Source: Neodiprion pinetum
Lineage: Eukaryota; Arthropoda; Insecta; Hymenoptera; Diprionidae
Length of the DNA stretch: 64,000 bases
Reading direction: 5' to 3'
Assembly (NCBI RefSeq): GCF_021155775.2
Contig: NC_060237.1
Location: forward strand, 30,367,257 to 30,431,256
A program made the position numbers and the translations under genes. Shown here piece by piece: positions 41,482 to 50,907 of this stretch. Each line of letters opens with the position of its first letter. The first letter of the stretch is position 1. The notes beneath the pieces were generated by a model, which had not been told where the DNA came from, searched no databases, and saw only the letters and a list, made by a program, of their open reading frames with translations.

Positions 41482-43458
41482 GGTGAGATGAGAAAAAGGG
41501 GGGGGCGTGGAGAAGCCGAGGGTGGTGAGTGCATTTCACAGTGGGAGCCGCATCCCTTGTCGTATATCGCAAAGCCTGCTGTGCCGGAAACCGAAACTGC
41601 GGAGGAGCTGGCGGATCGGGAAAGCATGATGCGGGGAGGGGGCGAAGAGGGGCGAAGGGAAGAGAAGGAAGCTAATGCGACCGGGCGGCATCTTCCGGTA
41701 CATCCGACCTTTCCGACAAGTAGATCCCTATTAGTCGGGATTAGTCAAGGCACGGTTATACCATTGTGACTACTATTACCCTGCACTATCCCCCCCCCCC
41801 CCCCAGCCCCGCCCTCCGCCTCGCCACGCGCGAGACACGTAATATTTCGTAGAAGCGCGCAATAGAGTCGAATATCCGAGACAGCCGAGGACTAATCCCT
41901 GATAGCTACATATGTTATAGGGGTTGCACGATCCTCTCGAGACCCGCAACGGTACGCGCGACTCTGGTTGCAATTATTCAGCGACCCGGGGACCGGAGCA
42001 GCGAAGCTCTAAGAACCTTTCGAAGGCGAGGCGAGGCGCGAGGCGAGGCCGCGGAGCGCAAACATAACCATCAGAGTATCTCCGTCGTCCTTTTCGCGAA
42101 TATCGTACCCATAGACAGACGACGCGCAGTGCAGGGGTTCGCCAATTTACGGAAGGCACGCGCGGATCTTACCGCTGTGGCTTCGTCGCGTTCTTATCCT
42201 TAAAACGAGGGGCTCTGCCGAATGGGGGCTGCGGAGGTATCAGGTTCGGTATAAAAAGGACGCCGGAGTGGTTGTTGACGCTAAGTGGGTTTTATGTTCC
42301 TAAATTTAAGAGGTTGAGCCCGGTGAGGTTGCCGGAGCCTGATCAATATGCTAATATTTTGATGCTTCCGCTGTTTGGGGGCGGTTCCCACATCCATCCC
42401 TTCCAACCCCCCACACCCCCTCTGCCGAGGGGTGGAAATCGAGTTACATTTTATGAACAAACACGCGGGGAACCCCGAGATGCTCGAGCGGATGGCACTG
42501 CCGACGGCGTATTCGCTCCGAGCTTTTCTACGGTGGCTGGCCCAACTAATACCTACCCCCCGCCCCGAGATGTAGCGCCGAGGCCCTGTTTCTCCCAGGC
42601 CTGCGTCTTCCAGCGTATCGTTTCGTGTTCCAACATTCCCGATATACGCGACGCGATCCCGCCCTCCTTTACAGACCCGATATATGTTAACGAGGTAACC
42701 TTACACCCGCCCCAGCCATCAGCCCCGGTGTTCGTATACTTAAGAGCAAGAGCGGATCGCCGTTTTCGGGGGGGGGGGGGATTGGATGTTGCACTATACG
42801 GAGGAAAGTGTGCGGCCATCACATCGACGTAATAGCGCGAGTTTTAAAGACTGGTTTATAACGACGCCTCTTACCACCCTTCCGATTAAAAAAAAGAACC
42901 ACCCGGGAGGTGGTCTCAGTTCGTTTTTTCTTTATCATCGGGTGAAATATTCACCAGATACCGGGTATGTTTATTCTCGATCTAATTTTTTTTGACAAAG
43001 TATACGTCTAATCGCGGTAGCAGCACGAATTCTATCTCACACGTTCATGGAGATAAAACGACGCTGAAGGTCTCATTGAAAATAGTAAGAGAAGATTTTT
43101 AAACCGCTAAGATCCGGTACACAATTTTTCCACATTCGATTCACCTCACCCACTTTATCTTAATTTTGAACATTAACTGTCATTGCAGCGACGAAATTCT
43201 AATTTTTTTCCCCTGCAAAATCAGGGATCCATCTTACCAACAGGCCTAATTGGAAATGTTAAAAATCTTCCAATTAGTTGCTCGACTCTGTTATGAAACA
43301 TGTGAGTATTTGTATGTATACCTACATAGATTTAAGAGTAGGGCAGTGTAGGGATACCTCGGAAAGTTAAAGCCGAGATTTTTCTTAGCGACTGATTTTC
43401 CCTCAATGCAATCGTTGCGCACGGTTTATCGAGAAGAGAAAATTGGGCTGGAACTTAC

Positions 43459-43611
43459 GTGCGGCACAAGGAGCGCAGCAGGCACCGCTTTGAAAACGTT
43501 AGTGCAACGGCAAGACTTAGTCGGGACTATCGATTTTTCCGAACAGTTCGCGACGGTTGAGGAAAGTCGCAGATTCACATCCAGTAAACTAGTGGTACTC
43601 GTGTTGAGAAA
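43459..43611 (-). CDS. Candidate internal exon, 51 codons, unknown
   Basis: On the minus strand a run of T residues ending CATACAG (plus 43612-43633) is a near-ideal acceptor, and GTAAGT (plus 43453-43458) is a consensus donor. They enclose 153 nt, exactly 51 codons, open only in the frame that starts at the first base; the other two frames are closed. The peptide is Ser/Thr/Val-rich with five Cys and Leu-rich ends; I recognise no domain. It could be a coding exon, an untranslated exon or a noncoding-RNA exon. A plus-strand ATG frame of 96 codons (43406-43696) overlaps it. Confidence 0.3.
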
Positions 43612-44182
43612 CTGTATGAAAAAAAAAAAAAACATGGCTATCGGTTTATGCAAAATTGATTACAAAGGAAATTATAAGATATTCTGTATTGCTTGAAAAG
43701 TTTTTTTTTTTTTATGTTACTGAACTGTAGATATTTTGTTTGTACCATTAAGTCATCCGAATAATCACTGAAAGCATATATGCGAGGGTCTGAGAATCAT
43801 AATGGTCGAGGAATGTTACTGGATAGCATGATGTACCAATTATTGTAATTTTGGAAGAATTCACCGAAGACTCGTTCATCGCTAAACGGTTTCGATTTTC
43901 ATATCTATATGAGAATATTTGTGGCCGGAGTTTAACAACTGAAGTTGTAATCGTTGAACGAATCCCAGTCTTTGGAACAAATTGTTTCACCCAGTGTATA
44001 CACGTAGCAAAGTGAATGTGTGCCGGGCGTGTATTTATAGGCTAAATATATACTGTATATACACACAGTATTCGAGGAAGCCGAGTTGTTAGCCACGGCA
44101 GGGAACTGCTTGTTGGCTCTCGCGAGGAGTCTGAAAGCTCCAGTAAGTCTGGAGTCTGGAGTCTGGAGTTGGAGTCGACCGC

Positions 44183-44184
<2 letters not shown>

Positions 44185-44255
<71 letters not shown>
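44185..44255. repeat. (GA)35 microsatellite
   Basis: Pure GA dinucleotides, about 70 bp. Confidence 0.97.
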
Positions 44256-44258
<3 letters not shown>

Positions 44259-45399
44259 AAAGATAGAGGGTATAAGAGGGTATCTTGACCGTGAGGATGA
44301 GTGTTTTGAGAAGGAGGAGACCAAGGAACTGGCTAGCTTGCGGTGTGGTATCTTGCTTGCGAGCTTTGCCGGTGTGCCACGCACCGTGAACGACGCGCGT
44401 TACCTATTAACGACGAGGCTAGGGTGAGGCTGAAAAGGGGGAAAAACGACGAAGAGAAAGTGGTTGAAAGAAAGGGGAGAAGTCGGGGAGAAAAGAGAAG
44501 CGGAAGGAAGAGAAATAGTAGGGGGTGTATTTCGACGAGTCATCGTCGTCAACGTCACGTCTGCAGCCGGTGGCTCTTTAAGGCTTGTTTTTTTCCAAGC
44601 GTCTATATTACGTCCCGTAGACGTCTTGATCTAGAAATATGCAGATCAAAAGCCCGGCTCGCGAGAGTCGAAAAGAATCTCGATCCCTTTTCTCCGTTTC
44701 GTTGGTCAGCCATCCAGAATCGCCGAGGGGTTGGATATAATCGCGGTGGTTAAAGTTCGACGAGCCTCTCGAGGCCGCGAGGTGGTGTAAAATTTTGTCG
44801 CGAATTTCGGCAAGAGACGTCTACCCACCACCCGAAATAGGGCAACCCTTAAAGACGCGTTTGATAGGAGGAGCTTTCCTTCCACCTTGCGTATCTCCGG
44901 AATAAAACCCTCCCTCCGTTCTCCCTGAAAGCTCGCGTGTAACCGGCGCTTCTCGCGTGCGAATGGCACGCATGGGGTGCGTAGACACGCACAGGCATAC
45001 AACGATACCTACGTTGATATTGCGAGGGAGCCGAGAGAGTCCAGAGCGTGGGAGCAGCTAGCCTGCGGGGCAATGCGAACGGCATATTCCTGAGAGACAT
45101 GGGGGAGCGATATGCATCCCCTCCGTGTTTTCCTTCTTTTTTTCTGTTTCTGTTTCTGTGTGTGTTTTTGTTTTTTTTTTTTCTTTTTTCATTCTTATTT
45201 CGTTTTGTTTTTATTTTCGTTTCTCTACCCTCCTCTCCGTTTCTTCTCTCGCTTTCCGCTTCTCCCCCCCACGACCGCCTGATATTTTCACACATTCACT
45301 TTTTACGGCGGCGAGCGGTCCGCGGGAGAATGGGGCCTCTAAGCGTCCACCAAGGACTCGTTTTCTGCTAAAACAATATCATTTCAACCGTCCGTATTT

Positions 45400-45500
45400 C
45401 CACCACCACCACCACCACCACCATCGCCACCGGTTTCCCAAGCATTGCGATCCATCCGCTTGGCTAACTCTCCACCCCCGCCCCCCCCCCCCCCCCCCCC
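45400..45500. repeat. (CCA)n and poly-C cluster
   Basis: Eight CCA triplets at 45400-45423 and a nearly pure C run of about 25 bases at 45474-45500. This makes His- and Pro-rich artefact frames. Confidence 0.9.
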
Positions 45501-46180
45501 TCCCCTCACCCTTCGCCATTCTTGCAGAACACTTCTCCGATCAACTCCAACCTCGCGCAGCAAAATTTTCGACTCTCGTTTTACGAGCTCCTTCCCTCCC
45601 CGCTTCGGGGATAGAAATAGGTCCTGCTCCGGTCGCAGACGTATCGAAAAGCTCGCCGGATCGATTTTCGGTGGTGATATCGAGGCTGACCTGGGTGTCG
45701 GGTCGGGCCCAGATGGGCTGAGGCGACAATCGCAGGCGACCACCAAATTATATAGATTTCGATACACGATTTGCGGGGGGTGTAGGTATGTTCGTCGGGG
45801 GAGATTAATTGTAACAGCGTAACGTGTATACGGAAACGAAGATCCGGAAGGCGGACGGGGAGGTTGGGGTCCTTGGAAAGTTGAGATTTAATGAGATCGA
45901 GGCAGATGTTTGTTTAAGGCGAAGAGGCGATCGAGGAACGAGCGTTACTCCGGGTACACGTGCCGTTATTCGAAATTTCTCAAGATATCGTATTTTCTCC
46001 CGAGAGCAGGTAAGGAGAGGGAATCAACGGCAGGGCCGGCAGCGTAATCGATACCGCGTCCTCCCCGCTAGGGGTTCACAATTTTGGGGACTTTCGATCG
46101 GCCTCGTAAAGTGAAGCGCGATATGACGTCTCGGAGACGCCGGTTATGGGTATTCCGTATACCTGCCGGAACGGATATAC

Positions 46181-46181
46181 G

Positions 46182-46221
<40 letters not shown>

Positions 46222-46228
46222 TGTATAT
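46181..46228. repeat. (TA)n microsatellite at the insertion site
   Basis: TA dinucleotides with GTA interruptions directly abut the 5' LTR; the same TA-rich sequence resumes after the 3' LTR at 57267. Confidence 0.95.
46225..46228. repeat. Target-site duplication, left copy (ATAT)
   Basis: ATAT precedes the 5' LTR and ATAT follows the 3' LTR at 57267-57270. Four bases is usual for Ty3/gypsy integrases. Because the site is a TA microsatellite, the match could partly be coincidence. Confidence 0.7.
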
Positions 46229-46837
46229 TGTAACGTGGCAGTTCGGTTAGGCCTGCCCGTTACAAGAGACTCCCTGAACCCTGGGCGAGATCCAGGGATA
46301 AGGGTCTAGAAAATCGAGTCGCGGAATAATTTCAGAGAGCGCCAGAACTGGAGTCACGCACCCGAGCTTCGACAGGGACGAAATAGAGCATTGCGACCCA
46401 GATATTTCAGGCTTTTGTTTTTAATTTTTTTTTCGAGTGCACCGGCTACCCTCCAGTGACCAACTCCAATACCGAACATCTTTCGAGGCAAGGCGAAATC
46501 ACGACGATCTTGCGGGAAGGACACCGAGGCTGCGGAGGGGGAGGCAACGCAGATCCCTGCAGCGAGGGAATCCAAGGCGGACGCGATTCCCGCTGGCGGC
46601 CGGCGCGCCGCAGCCTCCCCGCTTACCCCGCTTACGCCCAACCAAGGCAACCGCGAGGTACCAGCTAGCGACGAGGGAGCACCACCCCGCCCAACCCCAG
46701 GACCACGTAGAGCTGCGCGGGAGACGACATCGCGATCTAGCCTTAAGTTCTGCGCCGCGTAGAGACGACAGGTGCGCGGCAAGTTGCGCAATCCCCAAAA
46801 TCGATGACCGATCGATTGTTGCGCATTCTTAGGGTGA

Positions 46838-46845
46838 TGACGTCA
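46838..46845. promoter_or_regulatory. CRE palindrome TGACGTCA in 5' LTR
   Basis: A perfect eight-base CREB/ATF consensus site within the probable U3. It may contribute to LTR promoter activity; the same site is at 55879-55886 in the 3' LTR. Function is inferred from the motif only. Confidence 0.4.
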
Positions 46846-48169
46846 CGGAAAATTCGCGCGACGAGATCGGCGTTGCGACCATCCTAGATCACTCGAGTTC
46901 TGGCGACCAACTAAGACAGTAGTCACGTGGCGAAGTTGCGTTAGGTCAGGCTTTTCTTTGGGTTTGCGTTATAGTATAGAAGTGGTGATCGCGAGGAATG
47001 ATGGACAGCCATCGTCACGAGGGAGTTGGACCCTTCGTCGCGTGGATGTGGAGCGGTAAGCGTTGTTAACATTCTCGCGATCGAATTTCGAGGGTAATTG
47101 AATCAAGGCTGATCCGAAAAAGGGTAGCCGTTTTCTTTTGTTAGTTTGCGTGTCGAAAAGTACTCGAAATTCGTTTGCCGATTCTTTTGCTTGGTGACCG
47201 TAGCCTGAGTTGCGCGTAAGAGAGTAACGTTAATTTCGGGGGATCCAGAAAATCAAGTCGAGCCACGGGTTGACTCGAGACGTTATTGTCTCGAGCTTGA
47301 GTGTGACCGAAGTCCGTTACACGGGGTCAATTCACGTCATCCGGCACAGCTTCGATTATCGTACAGGTCGCGAGCAATCACGGGGAGCATTCGAATTCGC
47401 GACTGCGACCCGCCGTCGCCGAGGAAGTGAAGCTCGGGTGCGTGCTGATAAGCGTATGCGTTTTTAGAGGAGGATCGCGGGTGTCGCGACGAGCCTCGCA
47501 TCACTTTAGTTATTTAATATTCTTTTTAGTTATTTGATATTCTTTTTGTTTCTTTCTTCTTTTTTTTTGTTTGTATTATCAGTTAGTATTAAGTTGGCGA
47601 TCAGCGCCATTGTATAGAGGACGTTCGCGGGCAGCGCGTCGAGCCCGATTTTGTTTTTGGTTTGTAGGAAGTAGGATAGTGTTAAGACGGTGACTAGCGC
47701 ACGTAGGCCGTAGAGGTCTCTTAGATTTATTCACCTTTTTTTTTTTGTTGTTATTATTTTTCTATTTTTATTTTTATTTGGAGTATTTCTACCTTTCTTA
47801 TTTAGTTTAGATAATAGTAACATTGTGTTTGGAATCGCGAAAGACGACTTGCGTGGTCGTATTATCATTCTTTTGACTTCTTTTATTAATTTTTATTTCT
47901 TTTTGTTTTTGTATTATCTCTGATGAAAAATATATCATCGTAATTTTATAGTAATTTGGCCACAGCACGTGTTGGCTTACTGGTGTTGCAATTCTCTCTA
48001 CCCGAAAATCACCCCTCCCCTCTCCGCGGTACTGAGCTACCGAGCATATGGCCGCGGTATATCGTATGACCGATTTCGAGGCGTGTTGACCACGCCAGGC
48101 GCCCAACAAATTTCGCGATATTGTTTTAGATCCAGGGTACATCGTGGACGCCAAATTATTGTGCACGCG

Positions 48170-48175
48170 GTAAGT
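48170..48175 (+). promoter_or_regulatory. Candidate 5' splice site near the end of the 5' LTR
   Basis: GCG|GTAAGT is a consensus donor 54 bases before the primer site. If transcription starts upstream within the LTR, it could pair with the acceptor at 54242-54243 to make a short mRNA for the third ORF. A second candidate, AAG|GTAATA, lies at 48921-48928 in the leader. Confidence 0.4.
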
Positions 48176-48228
48176 TCCCGGTTATTTGCTCCGAGTAACC
48201 GAGGTGCAGAAAAATCCACGTCACAAAT

Positions 48229-48246
48229 TGGCGCCCAACGTGGGGC
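48229..48246 (+). other. Primer binding site, tRNA-Lys(CUU)
   Basis: TGGCGCCCAACGTGGGGC starts three bases after the LTR end. It is fully complementary over 18 bases to the 3' end (including CCA) of arthropod tRNA-Lys(CUU) as I know it from Drosophila. This primes minus-strand DNA synthesis. Confidence 0.92.
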
Positions 48247-49182
48247 CTTCGCGAAATTTCCGCTGTAAATTTCCGAGAAAGAAAGTAGCGTTGCGCGCTT
48301 TGGAAATTTCGAATTGGTAACGGATAGCGCTCGCGTAACGAAAACAGCGGTCGGAGATTACGGGCGAGAGAGGTCGCGTGACACTTCGGTTAAGCGTGTT
48401 GACGTTTGCAGTACAGCGAGACAATTTTGAATACAAAGGATAAGAATAAAATTGGATACAAAGGGTGGCGAATAACACCGAAACTTGCGACTTACGACCC
48501 AGGCTACGATTTGACGAATATACCGGGTGGCGAAAAAGTACCCCGTGTATATTCACACCGTATATTTCTAATACTAGGGATAAGATCGCCTGCTTTTACC
48601 GCCAATCTCTTGCTTGTGTCATTTTATTTTCTTTTGTTATCGCTTTTGGATTTCTGCTCCCTTTTTGGTTTTCTTTTGTTTTCCTTTGTTTTCTGCGATT
48701 TCGAAATATTTTTTTTTGTTTTTGTTTTTTTTTGTGTGTTTCAAAGACGGAGTTCAGCATCGCGGTTGGAAAAATTTTTTTTTTTGGTTTTGTTGCTGAT
48801 GCGACAACATATTTTCTTTTTCTTCCAGCCCGTCTTTTGTCTTTTTTTTTGTTGTTCTGTTTTATTTTGTTTACGGTATTTCTTTTGTTGTCGCTTTTAT
48901 TCGCAATTTTGATATCGCTAAGGTAATAGAGGTGATTACACCAATACGAGGAAACATCTCTCTCACGTTCTGTTGGTGCTGGTGGAAAATAGCGAATTAA
49001 TTCAACAAGTTTCGCGGAAGTATCCATACTGGGTATCATTGCTTGCGCTCAGACTCTACCTACGGCTTTTGTCTTTTGATTCGAACAGTTTGCTTTTGCG
49101 TTCTGGTAATTTCATCACTTCTCATTTCTTTTGCGTGCTTTTACCTTCATTTCTGCTCTTTATTTTCGCGGGTGAAGTCAAC
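48247..49182 (+). other. Long untranslated leader of the retrotransposon
   Basis: About 940 bases separate the primer site from the gag ATG. The part 48600-48900 is extremely T-rich, so two overlapping plus frames encode Phe/Leu strings; both begin at TTG or ATA-like codons and are composition artefacts. The first ATG in this leader is near 48798 and opens only a short frame. RNA packaging signals would be expected here but cannot be identified by eye. Confidence 0.7.
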
Positions 49183-50907
49183 ATGGCGGAGGTACCCATT
49201 GGCGCGTGGTTGTATGACATGACGAGCGATGAGCTCGAGTTGGCGTTAGTGACCGCGAGGGTAAATTCCACCGGTAGCATACTGGTGCGTCGTGACCGGT
49301 ACGTACGGCACCTCTTGCGTGAGCGCGGGGATTTGACGGTCACCTGGGAACCAGAGGACGAGGATGTCTTCGCGGGGTTGGCCGAATTGGCGACCGTTAC
49401 GGAACCGGTGAGGGAACAGCCCCGAAGGGCTAGCGATTCGCGGCTGTTAGAGCCAGTGAATATTACCATCGCGACCCGGCTAACCACGGTAGCGACGACG
49501 AGTACGGTGGTGAGCGTAGCCGTCGCTTCAGCGGCTATCACCACCTCGGCGGTGTATGGTAGCACCGCGCGACCGACCGCGTACCAGGTTCCGACGCGAA
49601 TACCCTTCCACTCGATTCCGTTTTCGATGGCTAGCGGAGCCCAGGGCCACTGGGGGGAGGCCTCCCCGATCCAGGGGCACCGACACGGGCTCGAGGAACC
49701 CATCGTGGATTCTACCCGGCTAGTCGCGGGGCCACCAGCTTCGCGGGTCGAATTCCGGTCGTTACCGGTCGATCCCGCCACAATTCCTCGCGATATGGCG
49801 ACCGCTGCCCGGCCGACCTGTACCCGGGATTCAAATATCGAATCGCGTACCCGGGAAACAATACGTGACATCCCGAGGGCCCTGCGAGGGTGGAACCTCA
49901 AGTTCTCTGGGATTGGCGAGCCGAGTGTCGAGGATTTCTTGACGCGATTGGAAGAGTGGCGTAGTTTGTCGGAATTGAGCGAGAACGAAGTGTTGAGTTC
50001 GCTCACGATGATCTTCTCGGGCGTAGCCTTGGAATGGTTGCGTTGCGAACGGGACAGCTGGGTCACGTACGATGAGTTTCGCGCGGCCTTGCGTTTGTGG
50101 TTCGGGGACGGGACAGTCGGAAGTCGCGTGGAGGACCAGGCTAGGTCACGAACTCAGGGACCAGTAGAGTCAGTTACAGAATATCTTTCCTGTGTTCGAG
50201 GGTTGTTGAGACGGATGCCGCGTCCGTACACTATGGAACAGCAATTAGACCTGGCTTTTAAGAACATGCGTCCCGAAATTCGCGAAGTCCTCCGTCGAAG
50301 GGAAATTCGTACGTGGAGCGAATTGATCTATCTCGCCACGGAGCGGGAAAGAAACCTCGCATTATCTCGCGAATACCGCCCCCCGCCCACGCCGAAAGAG
50401 TCCTTTAGTAGCGAATTAGCGTGTCGGACCAAAACCGCGGCGACTCGAGGCGAACATGGATTAGCCGCAATTACAGAAGTAGGGATTGAGCCAACCGTAG
50501 CGCAGACGATCGAGAAGCTGCTCGCGGCCCAGGTGAAAGGGCTCGAGGAGAAATTATTGAAGGCAATGGCGGTGGCGACCCAGAGGGGTAAAGCTAGCGG
50601 CGCACCGCCAAGTCGCGGAAGCCCGACTCCAACGAGGCGGACCTCACCAACGCGACCCGCGCGAGGACCAAGGAGGGGAGCGGCCCCCTCGGTTAACCAG
50701 CCGGCCCCTGGCGTGTCCCGGGCCGACCAATTTCGTGGCGACAAGGTGTGGGACGAAAAGTTATGCATGAATTGTCATCGTCCCGGTCACCGATTTAGCC
50801 GTTGCCCGGACCCCTTGCGAACCTTTTGCTACCATTGCGGGTACGACGGCGTCTATTCGACGAATTGTCCGCGGTGTTCGGGAAACCAGGGAGGGCAGCC
50901 TCGCTAA
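49183..50907 (+). CDS. gag: Gag polyprotein, 574 aa
   Basis: Structural protein that assembles the virus-like particle and packages the RNA. The ATG at 49183 has strong context (A at -3, G at +4); the frame is open further upstream but only through TTG and through Phe/Leu sequence from the T-rich leader, so I prefer this start. Residues 1-235 hold a Thr/Ser/Val-rich linker; residues about 237-398 are a retrotransposon Gag capsid-like domain (begins RGWNLKFSG, contains the helix ending ALEWLRC). A Pro/Arg-rich basic linker follows, then a nucleocapsid module at 528-565: a canonical CX2CX4HX4C (C528, C531, H536, C541) and a second CX2CX8-9CX2C (C549, C552, C562, C565) in which the His position is Val557. 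gag overlaps pol, and ribosomes shift into pol seven codons before its stop. Confidence 0.93.
   Translation: MAEVPIGAWLYDMTSDELELALVTARVNSTGSILVRRDRYVRHLLRERGDLTVTWEPEDEDVFAGLAELATVTEPVREQPRRASDSRLLEPVNITIATRLTTVATTSTVVSVAVASAAITTSAVYGSTARPTAYQVPTRIPFHSIPFSMASGAQGHWGEASPIQGHRHGLEEPIVDSTRLVAGPPASRVEFRSLPVDPATIPRDMATAARPTCTRDSNIESRTRETIRDIPRALRGWNLKFSGIGEPSVEDFLTRLEEWRSLSELSENEVLSSLTMIFSGVALEWLRCERDSWVTYDEFRAALRLWFGDGTVGSRVEDQARSRTQGPVESVTEYLSCVRGLLRRMPRPYTMEQQLDLAFKNMRPEIREVLRRREIRTWSELIYLATERERNLALSREYRPPPTPKESFSSELACRTKTAATRGEHGLAAITEVGIEPTVAQTIEKLLAAQVKGLEEKLLKAMAVATQRGKASGAPPSRGSPTPTRRTSPTRPARGPRRGAAPSVNQPAPGVSRADQFRGDKVWDEKLCMNCHRPGHRFSRCPDPLRTFCYHCGYDGVYSTNCPRCSGNQGGQPR
50880..50886 (+). 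promoter_or_regulatory. -1 ribosomal frameshift slippery heptamer G GGA AAC
   Basis: In the gag frame the codons are GGA AAC preceded by G, which matches X XXY YYZ exactly; the same heptamer is used by several retroviruses. A -1 slip leads directly into the open pol frame, 19 bases before the gag TAA (50905-50907). Downstream, GTGTC (50908-50912) can pair with GACAC (50934-50938) around a GC-rich loop that may fold further, at a distance (about 21 bases) longer than the usual 5-9 spacer. Confidence 0.85.

Larger units (their letters stand above)
36601..43458. other. Noncoding, probable intron/intergenic
   Basis: No gene recognised. GAA repeat at 40969-41000, GA repeat at 41454-41481, poly-C run near 41790-41804. 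A consensus TATA box (GGTATAAAAAGG) lies at 42249-42260 without an identifiable transcript start or ORF. A 224-codon frame at 38387-39061 starts at GTG and is Pro/Arg-rich, without domain. Confidence 0.4.
43612..46228. other. Noncoding flank of the retrotransposon insertion
   Basis: No gene recognised. A 70-bp GA repeat (44185-44255) is preceded by a TCTGGAG tandem (44140-44168). T-rich sequence lies near 45125-45235, a CCA run at 45400-45423 and a poly-C run at 45474-45500. The block ends in a TA/GTA microsatellite (46181-46228) that received the insertion. Confidence 0.45.
46229..48225 (+). repeat. 5' LTR, 1,997 bp
   Basis: Starts TGTAACGTGGCAG and ends CACGTCACA; repeated at 55270-57266 with a constant offset of 9,041. 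It is split in composition: about 46229-47460 is CpG-rich, 47490-47960 is T/A-rich. It holds a perfect TGACGTCA at 46838-46845, CACGTG hexamers near 46924 and 47967, and two donor-like sequences (GGTAAGC near 47055 and GTAAGT at 48170). I saw no AATAAA in it. Open frames inside it (for example 46354-46791 minus, 46437-46832 plus) start at TTG or GTG and are not credible genes. The U3/R/U5 limits cannot be set from sequence alone. Confidence 0.97.

Noticed and set aside
46354..46832. Overlapping plus and minus open frames inside the LTRs (also at 55395-55873)
   Set aside because: They start at TTG or GTG, overlap each other on opposite strands in CpG-rich DNA and show no domain; they are explained by composition.
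48406..48926. Two overlapping hydrophobic plus frames in the retroelement leader that look like membrane proteins
   Set aside because: Produced by extremely T-rich DNA; no ATG start at the frame opening, and both frames are equally hydrophobic.
49122..50066. 314-codon minus-strand frame opposite gag
   Set aside because: Shadow of the GC-rich gag coding strand; no recognisable domain.
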